A DNA stretch of 5,416 nt, taken from assembly GCA_027886925.1 (NCBI GenBank), contig JAPCJN010000129.1, forward strand, positions 1 to 5,416, read 5' to 3'. Each line of letters begins with the position of its first letter. Positions within the stretch are counted from its first letter, which is position 1. This document shows, one piece after another, positions 1-3,952 of the stretch. Source of the stretch: Nitrososphaerota archaeon (GTDB taxonomy: Archaea; Thermoproteota; Nitrososphaeria; Nitrososphaerales; UBA183). Under the pieces are notes generated by a model. That model had not been told where the DNA came from, ran no database searches, and was given only the letters and a program-made list of their open reading frames with translations. Both the position numbers and the translations under genes were made by a program.

Positions 1-113
1 TCGTGGAGCATGACCCGAAGATTCTGCAAGGCATCCGCGAAGGGTTTTATACGAGTGCGGAAGTAAAATCATGTCTGAAGGGAAGTGCAGTCAAGAGATT
101 TGCTCGTGGCTAA
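1..113 (+). CDS. 3' end of an unrecognised gene (partial)
   Basis: The frame whose first full codon is at base 3 is open from the left edge to a TAA at 111-113. It gives about 36 residues, starting EHDPKILQGIREGF after an initial V and ending AVKRFARG. The segment is charged, with no membrane helix, and reads like the C-terminal part of a small soluble protein. The GTG at 3-5 could be a start, but more likely the gene begins outside the window. I do not recognise the family. A second open frame overlaps its last bases, so the natural C-terminus may have been altered by a frameshift, as in the genes just downstream. Confidence 0.45.
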   Translation, partial: VEHDPKILQGIREGFYTSAEVKSCLKGSAVKRFARG

Positions 114-189
114 GGACGGATTCGAGAAGCGTGTTCTGAAGATAATCGAGGAAGAGCGTGCTTTCTTGGAGGAAGTCGGTCAACTCTAG
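106..189 (+). CDS. Tiny overlapping frame, or frameshifted tail of the preceding gene
   Basis: A frame with GTG codons at 85 and 106 runs to a TAG at 187-189. From GTG 106 it gives 27 residues, including AKDGFEKRVLKIIEEERAFL, a charged amphipathic helix. It overlaps the end of the preceding frame by 8 bases. No clear ribosome site precedes either GTG. It may be a translationally coupled mini-gene, or the true C-terminus of the preceding protein displaced by one indel around 75-110. The helical, protein-like composition favours once being coding. The function is unknown. Confidence 0.3.
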   Translation: MAKDGFEKRVLKIIEEERAFLEEVGQL

Positions 190-275
190 GCTCATCAATC
201 AAGAATCTCCCCTTTTCGACTTCGCTATCCGGCACTATCGACATGATTGGAATCCATTTTGAGAACGCGTTCAGG

Positions 276-296
276 GGCGGGACCGTCGGGCCCGCC
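276..296. terminator. GC-rich hairpin, possible terminator
   Basis: GGCGGG at 276-281 pairs perfectly with CCCGCC at 291-296 around a 9-base loop, whose CC (283-284) and GG (289-290) can add two more pairs. It lies about 85 bases beyond the last + strand stop (189). A pyrimidine-rich stretch follows on the + strand, but there is no long T tract, so a terminator role is plausible and not proven. The rest of 190-380 shows no gene. Confidence 0.35.
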
Positions 297-329
297 ACTC
301 TTACTTACCAGAGTTGGATTCGAACTTGG

Positions 330-361
330 TTCGCATACTTGAGATACAGTGTGCATGCGAA
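330..361. terminator. Inverted repeat downstream of the DUF998 pseudogene
   Basis: TTCGCAT at 330-336 is perfectly complementary to ATGCGAA at 355-361, with an 18-base loop. It lies about 20 bases past the final stop (381-383) of the minus-strand pseudogene, where a terminator or transcript-end hairpin would be expected. The stem is short and the loop long, so this is a weak call. Confidence 0.25.
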
Positions 362-380
362 ATGAGGTCTCAACGCTTTT

Positions 381-921
381 TCAATTGCCCATCAGATATC
401 CGGCGAACGCTATGTACCAGATGACGAGAGACTTGCGAGACGCCTAGGAGAGGAGTCGCCAACAGCGAGATCACGCCTAGGAGGACAGAAAATTATCTGA
501 ATGGCCCCCTTGGTGAACCTGAATGCGTAGACGTCCGAGACCCGCCAAAAGGTGAAATTTATCAGTGCGCCAACGAAATGGATGGCGGTATCAAATTCTC
601 TGGGAAAAGAGAGACCAACGTGAGCCCGACAGCCGGCAACACGAAGAGAACGCCCGTGGCTCCCCTTCTAGGGATGTCCAGGGCCTTGCTCCTGAAGAAC
701 ATCACGATGCCAGCGATCAGCAGGAGACTCGTTGCGAGAAGCATGCTGTTCCAAAGAAAGGCCGTTGGCGAGCCGAGCGCCCCGAGGTCGCTGAGCGCGT
801 TCTTCCCTACGCTGTAACCCGGATAAGTCCCCTCCGCGATCGTGTTCATGAGAATATTTACGATCCCTCCGGCAAGCAAGAAGGATCCAGCCAATCGTGC
901 GTTCGAAGTCCAACCTGTCAT
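381..921 (-). pseudogene. Decayed DUF998-family membrane protein
   Basis: The ATG at 919-921 opens a 119-residue frame with three membrane helices (about residues 9-26, 56-76, 88-106) and the DUF998 hallmarks YPGYS (33-37), NALSDLGA (41-48) and FPEN (106-109). That frame stops at 562, but the rest of the family continues in other frames: HFVGALINF then AFRFTKG (about 592-509), FSVLLGVISLLA (about 507-439), and the typical end SLVIWYIAFAGYLMG with TGA at 381-383. The lesions are a lost base near 593, an extra base in the C run at 505-509, an in-frame TAA at 493-495, and an extra base near 438. Correcting the indels gives 540 bases, 180 codons, close to the usual family length. The family is an integral membrane protein of unknown function. 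The start is supported by a Shine-Dalgarno site. Sequencing indels are the main alternative. Confidence 0.85.
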
Positions 922-928
922 CGAGATT

Positions 929-935
929 TCACTCC
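929..935 (-). promoter_or_regulatory. Ribosome binding site of the DUF998 gene
   Basis: GGAGTGA on the minus strand lies 7 bases before the ATG at 921. It is a good match to the anti-Shine-Dalgarno sequence at normal spacing. It supports this start and shows that the decayed gene once had a working translation signal. Confidence 0.6.
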
Positions 936-998
936 GGATGTAGCCAATGCCCGCACGCGAAATCGAACAGCCAAGCCCATCTTAATATGAGCCTAAAG

Positions 999-1294
999 TT
1001 ATGATGAAACAGGACAACAATCGGAATATTCCGTCCAAGTCTGGGCAAGGATCCACCTGGCTACCCGCGAGCTTTCTGCCAAACGGAGGGGATTCACGAC
1101 GAGCCGCCACTCCCTTATCAACCCAAGCTCAATCGTCCGCCTTGGCGTGACTCGGACGGTCTCCGAGTCGGCGCCCGCCTTTTGGCCATGGTCGAGTAGG
1201 ACTCTCTGAAGTTCCGCTGGAAAGAGCGGGGGCTCGTCAGCTCTTTCAGAATGCGGACGTCGAGGTCCTTGGTAGCTTTCTGTAAGATGTGCAC
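999..1294 (-). pseudogene. Decayed helix-turn-helix (Lrp/AsnC-like) transcription regulator
   Basis: From a GTG at 1294 the minus strand reads HILQKATKDLDVRILKEL, then SPRSFQRNFRESYSTMAKR, the start of a winged-helix domain. That frame turns to nonsense and stops at 1118-1120. One base over, from about 1175, the domain resumes as GADSETVRVT (recognition helix), then RTIELGLIREWRLVVNP, and runs to a TAA at 999-1001. One lost base near 1176-1177 explains the break. Restoring it gives 297 bases, 99 codons. After VVNP a third frame reads FGRKLAGSQVD, which fits the family better, so a second indel near 1080 is possible. Such regulators are usually longer, so the C-terminal effector domain is probably missing. 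It lies 77 bases upstream of, and on the same strand as, the DUF998 gene. The start has no clear ribosome site. Confidence 0.72.
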
Positions 1295-1307
1295 CAGCGA
1301 TAGTGAG

Positions 1308-1334
1308 AGGTCAGATTCGTATTAAATCTGACCT
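1308..1334. promoter_or_regulatory. Perfect 10-bp inverted repeat between divergent genes (candidate operator)
   Basis: AGGTCAGATT at 1308-1317 and AATCTGACCT at 1325-1334 are perfect inverted repeats around a 7-base spacer, CGTATTA. The element lies 13 bases upstream of the regulator start (1294) and 68 bases before the divergent membrane-protein ATG (1403). Both flanking genes read away from it, so a terminator is not expected here. An autoregulatory operator bound by a dimeric HTH protein, or a 5' leader hairpin of the regulator mRNA, fits better. The link to the regulator is inference from position. Confidence 0.5.
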
Positions 1335-1402
1335 ATTTCCCAACCGTCATAGACAGAAGATTATCTGCCTACTCAGCGGCGAGTCATACTCACTTGAACG
1401 CA

Positions 1403-1778
1403 ATGGACGCAAGGGCGAATCAACATAACCTCTCAGGCAGACGTGGGTCACCGCACTTGGTGTCCTGGCAATCCTGATTGGCGTGATAGGTATTGCCGGA
1501 GGCGGTGTCTTGCTAACCAACGCTGACGTGGTCGTCGCCGCACTCAGCGGTCTGGCCTGATCATCGGCGTCCTCAACCTTGTCGCAGGTGCCGGTTTCTT
1601 CCGCGGGAGCGGATGGGCTTGGGGCCTGGGGCTGATGGTGAGCGTTTTCGCCCTAGTACGCAACCTTGCAGAAATAGCAGCCGGCGAAGTGGCATACGGC
1701 GTGCCCGGGGTCGTCGTCGCGGTAGTCGTGATCTATTACCTCACGAGGCCCGATGCGAAGGCATTCTTCGGAAGATGA
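1403..1778 (+). pseudogene. Decayed small four-helix membrane protein
   Basis: The ATG at 1403 starts MDARANQHNLSGR. A one-base loss near 1442-1444 shifts the frame, which resumes as WVTALGVLAILIGVIGIAGG and VVVAALSGL and stops at 1558-1560. A second one-base loss near 1554-1557 moves the remainder to a third frame: LIIGVLNLVAGAGFF, GWAWGLGLMVSVFALV, GVPGVVVAVVVIYYLTRP, ending KAFFGR with TGA at 1776-1778. Adding two bases makes 378, exactly 126 codons, so both lesions are single deletions in an otherwise well preserved gene. Four hydrophobic segments and a short basic tail indicate a small integral membrane protein. The family is unnamed to me. No strong ribosome site is visible before the ATG. 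It diverges from the regulator pseudogene. Confidence 0.78.
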
Positions 1779-1837
1779 CCGCTCCTGAAGATGTCACATT
1801 GGACAGAACAGGAGATTGACTTGAAAAAGAATGGTGA

Positions 1838-1853
1838 AGGGCCTTTCGGCCCT
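1838..1853 (-). terminator. Intrinsic-type terminator of the secreted pentapeptide protein
   Basis: Read on the minus strand, AGGGCC-GAAA-GGCCCT is a perfect 6-bp stem closed by a GNRA tetraloop. It starts at the base immediately after the TAG stop (1854-1856). A run of five T (1825-1829 on the minus strand) follows 8 bases beyond the stem. The + strand copy lacks a T tract, so it most likely ends the minus-strand transcript. It sits in the 75-base gap between two convergent genes. Confidence 0.6.
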
Positions 1854-3128
1854 CTAAAGTGGGGGACTGCACCCGCTCGATCCTGTGAGGTCTATCTGTT
1901 GCGTATTCGTTCCTGCAGCGCTAATGTAGTTGGGCCTCCCGCAGACTGTATCCTCGAGGTTCGCGTGTTGCATGTTTGCCCCGTCGAAGTTCGTGTTCTG
2001 CGAGGCCGTGCCAGTGAGGGTCGCTCCTGAGAGGTCTGCGTGCTGCATGTTTGCACCGGCGAAGTTGAGGCCTCCTAGGTTGTCGTTGGCGAGACTGGCG
2101 TGTTGGAGGTTGTCACCCGCGAGATTGTCATCCTGGAGGACAAGTCCCTGCAGGTTGCCGTGCTGCAGGTTCACACCTGGACCTACCGCGCCGGGTAGAA
2201 GGTTCCAGCCCGAGTATGTGGCGGCCACTGCGTGGGTGCCCATGAATGACGTCGTCCCTTGAATCCCGGCCAGTCCTCCGGTTCCGGAGGACACACCCCA
2301 GTTGGCTGTGTAGGTCCCGGTGGCGAGGTCACCCTGCCCTACATATGATGTCAAATCAGTGCCTGTTCGCGAGTCTCCAATGGTCCCGGTTAAGGTCGTT
2401 GTGCCAGCGAAGGCGAACGTGTTGCCATCTGGATATATGACAAACAGCTGGGGGCCGGATGCTGTTCCGATGGTGTCTCCCGATTCCACTGAGTTCGAAG
2501 TGTACGTGATGAAGGTGTAGCCTCCAATATTAACGGGCGAGCCGATTTGGATGTCGGTTACGGCGAACAATCCACTGGACTGAGCTAGTGGCGCTTCGAC
2601 GGGCGGAGCTGCAGCTGTTGCGCCGAACTCGTATACGATTTGGTAAGTCCCCGACGATGGGCCTGACGGGTTGATTGCTCCCTGATAGACTGAAGTTTCA
2701 CGGAGGCCTGCGAGACCGCCCGAGCCAACCGAGTTTAGTTCTTCACCGACGAGGTTGACGCCGTTCGGTGCGAACACATTGAAGGGCGACGTGATTGTCC
2801 CTGTCTTGCCGTCGATGGAGCACGGGGTGCATGTGATAGTCCCCTGCTCAACTATCGCACCGGATGGAAGTATGACCCCGAAGGCCTGCACGTTCTGTGT
2901 CCCGGACAAGGTCCCGGCGAGCTCTCCAGTAGCGGTACGTGAATAGAAGGTGTATCCATTATAGGCCGCGATTACGTTGAACGTGATCGATTGGTTGTTG
3001 ACGAAGGTCCCGCCTCCCGTCACGACCGAGGATGATGCGTTCACAGGAATAGGTAGAATGAGGAGAAGAGGTAGGCAGAGCAGAGATATGATGCCAAGCT
3101 TCCTTTTTACTCCTTTCATATTTTTCAA
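1854..3128 (-). CDS. Secreted protein with two beta-rich domains and a pentapeptide-repeat tail
   Basis: A 424-residue intact frame. Residues 1-31 form a signal peptide: basic KGVKRK, a hydrophobic core about 11-29, and cleavage likely after VNA (29-31). Two beta-rich, Gly/Thr/Ser-rich domains follow (about 34-170 and 185-305), joined by a Pro/Ala linker. Both carry a GGLAG motif followed by a Gly-terminated segment (138-150 and 284-297), suggesting a duplicated fold. The pattern is reminiscent of DUF3224/allene-oxide-cyclase-like barrels, which is inference. Residues 318-397 are pentapeptide repeats. The tail is short, with Cys396 and Cys420; CTPC (100-103) is another cysteine pair. No membrane anchor follows, so export to the outside is likely, and a structural or binding role is a guess. 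The TTG start at 3126-3128 is preferred for ribosome-site spacing; the ATG at 3119 is the alternative. The transcript ends in the hairpin just after the stop. Confidence 0.88.
   Translation of the reverse strand: MKNMKGVKRKLGIISLLCLPLLLILPIPVNASSSVVTGGGTFVNNQSITFNVIAAYNGYTFYSRTATGELAGTLSGTQNVQAFGVILPSGAIVEQGTITCTPCSIDGKTGTITSPFNVFAPNGVNLVGEELNSVGSGGLAGLRETSVYQGAINPSGPSSGTYQIVYEFGATAAAPPVEAPLAQSSGLFAVTDIQIGSPVNIGGYTFITYTSNSVESGDTIGTASGPQLFVIYPDGNTFAFAGTTTLTGTIGDSRTGTDLTSYVGQGDLATGTYTANWGVSSGTGGLAGIQGTTSFMGTHAVAATYSGWNLLPGAVGPGVNLQHGNLQGLVLQDDNLAGDNLQHASLANDNLGGLNFAGANMQHADLSGATLTGTASQNTNFDGANMQHANLEDTVCGRPNYISAAGTNTQQIDLTGSSGCSPPL
1938..2177 (-). repeat. Pentapeptide-repeat region (about 16 units)
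   Basis: Residues 318-397 of the secreted protein follow the A(N/D)LXX pentapeptide rule without a break in register. The centre residues at 321, 326, 331 and so on to 391 are Leu, Phe or Met except Ser376; the sixteenth is Cys396. Known pentapeptide proteins fold into a right-handed quadrilateral beta-helix with four repeats per turn, so about four turns are predicted. The DNA shows related 15-base units, for example TGCATGTTTGC near 1969 and again near 2043 on the + strand. The motif L/M-Q-H recurs at 321, 341, 361 and 386. Confidence 0.85.
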
Positions 3129-3136
3129 ATCTTCAT
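3125..3136 (-). other. Three-codon mini-frame at the start of the secreted gene
   Basis: ATG AAG ATT TGA begins five bases after the GGAGG core, the better spacing of the two starts, and its TGA overlaps the TTG start of the secreted gene by two bases. It could act as a coupling leader. Alternatively, loss of one T may have separated this ATG from the gene; one extra T would give MKILKNMKG joined to the signal peptide. The sequence alone does not decide. Confidence 0.35.
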
Positions 3137-3137
3137 T

Positions 3138-3146
3138 ATCACCTCC
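3138..3146 (-). promoter_or_regulatory. Perfect Shine-Dalgarno site of the secreted gene
   Basis: GGAGGTGAT on the minus strand matches the full complement of the usual 16S rRNA 3' end. It ends 9 bases before the TTG at 3128 and 1 base before an ATG at 3136. It indicates strong, leadered translation of the secreted gene. The palindrome CTAGCTAG (3146-3153) lies just upstream. Confidence 0.75.
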
Positions 3147-3841
3147 TAGCTAGGTAAAGTGCTCGTTACTTTCGATGATTCTTGGAAAACGAAAGTCGCC
3201 GGCAAATCTATCGCGAAGCTCAACCGTTCTGCAGGCATTGACCTCATGCGACCTCTAGGCGGCTTGTCGAATTCAATGATCCTGCGGCCAAAATTGGTGG
3301 AGTGTCGGAAGCGCCAGGGATCGGACCGAGCCCCCGTAGCCGTGACCACCGAACCTACCTTTCTGCCTGACGAGCTAGCGAAGTCGCTACGACAACGAAG
3401 GGCTGCTGTTTTGTGCTGTCCTTTTTGCGCATCAATTGCATGCAGGCTCAGCGAGAAGTTGTTGTGGCCAACACTGCAGTGTCGGTGGATATCGACCATC
3501 CCTAGTGTCGCTGGCCCTGAGTTGTATCTGGAGCCGAAACCGATGCGGTCGACAAGTATCCCGGATGATGGAAATAACAAGCTTCGTCGATTGTTCTCAG
3601 TCGAGTTCTGGAAAAATATATGAGCCTTTTTCTGGGGCGCTATTCTCAGCTGATTTGGCGTGATATCGGGTAATGCGCGGGATTGTGTGGCCGCGGAACG
3701 CAAATCCGACGTAGAAAAAAAATCCGTCGAATATTCGGAGCATGAAGGCTGAATGAAGCCTAATGCAGGATGTGGCGGAATGGCGGGATTTCCAGATTAT
3801 CCGATTCCCGCGAGGCGACTAGAATCGCAGGACATTGAGTA
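3147..3841. other. About 700 bases with no recognisable gene
   Basis: The region upstream of both divergent intact genes holds two mutually exclusive open frames: 185 residues on the minus strand (3703 to 3146, its stop overlapping the ribosome site of the secreted gene) and 154 residues on the + strand (3159 to 3623). Neither shows a domain, signal or motif I know, and both have mixed composition. Two + strand fragments in adjacent frames look slightly protein-like: hydrophobic GLLFCAVLFAHQLHAGSA (about 3400-3453) and EVVVANTAVSVDIDHP (about 3455-3502). They could be debris of a secreted protein. An A8 run lies at 3715-3722. A real gene on either strand cannot be excluded. Confidence 0.3.
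3728..3766. repeat. Small palindrome and adjacent hairpin upstream of the ATPase
   Basis: CGAATATTCG at 3728-3737 is a perfect 10-bp palindrome. Immediately after it, GCAT (3740-3743) and AGGCT (3746-3750) pair with AGCCT (3757-3761) and ATGC (3763-3766), forming a hairpin with a 6-base loop and a small internal bulge. They sit 170-210 bases upstream of the ATPase start and could be protein-binding sites or part of an untranslated leader. The function is unassigned. Confidence 0.3.
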
Positions 3842-3842
3842 A

Positions 3843-3850
3843 GCTTTAAT
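3843..3850 (+). promoter_or_regulatory. Possible TATA-like element for the ATPase
   Basis: GCTTTAAT, preceded by the purine-rich GAGTAA, resembles an archaeal BRE/TATA box. Transcription would start near 3870, giving a leader of about 70 bases before the ATG at 3942. This is a single weak match in a region without other signals. Confidence 0.25.
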
Positions 3851-3928
3851 GGGAAAGTCGAGCATGGTCAGTGCCTCGACTGAAAAATTGGTGCGAAAGG
3901 AGCGGAGGAGAGGGATTAGAGAAGCCGG

Positions 3929-3952
3929 ATGAAATTTCGAGATGTCGCCTAA
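3929..3952 (+). other. Possible leader peptide overlapping the ATPase start
   Basis: ATG at 3929 opens a seven-residue frame (MKFRDVA) whose TAA (3950-3952) lies inside the ATPase gene, overlapping its first codons. The only purine-rich ribosome-site-like stretch, GGAGGAGAGGG (3904-3914), is 14 bases before this ATG but 27 bases before the ATPase ATG. Translational coupling from this mini-frame is therefore conceivable. Such a short frame can also be chance. Confidence 0.25.

Noticed and set aside
110..298. 62-residue minus-strand open frame
   Set aside because: It overlaps the more protein-like + strand frames and the hairpin at 276-296, has no ribosome site, and its sequence shows no recognisable feature.
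313..330. tRNA T-arm-like TTCGAAT/TTCGAAC near a GGGCCCGCCA sequence
   Set aside because: The bases flanking the loop do not pair as a T stem on either strand, and no matching acceptor or anticodon arms are present.
565..990. 141-residue + strand open frame
   Set aside because: It is very rich in Arg, Glu, Ser and Pro and lies opposite the DUF998 gene, whose membrane helices and family motifs are clear.
381..1778. Programmed frameshifting as the explanation for the split genes
   Set aside because: The breaks are multiple per gene, in both directions, include a stop codon, and occur in three unrelated genes without slippery-site-plus-structure signatures.
1938..2177. Short DNA repeats that could suggest a CRISPR array
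   Set aside because: The repeats are imperfect, in register with codons, and explained by pentapeptide units. There are no unique spacers of constant length.
1930..2520. Several + strand open frames opposite the secreted gene
   Set aside because: They are antisense shadows of the repeat-rich minus-strand gene. Their repeated Cys/Arg/Pro content mirrors the pentapeptide codons.
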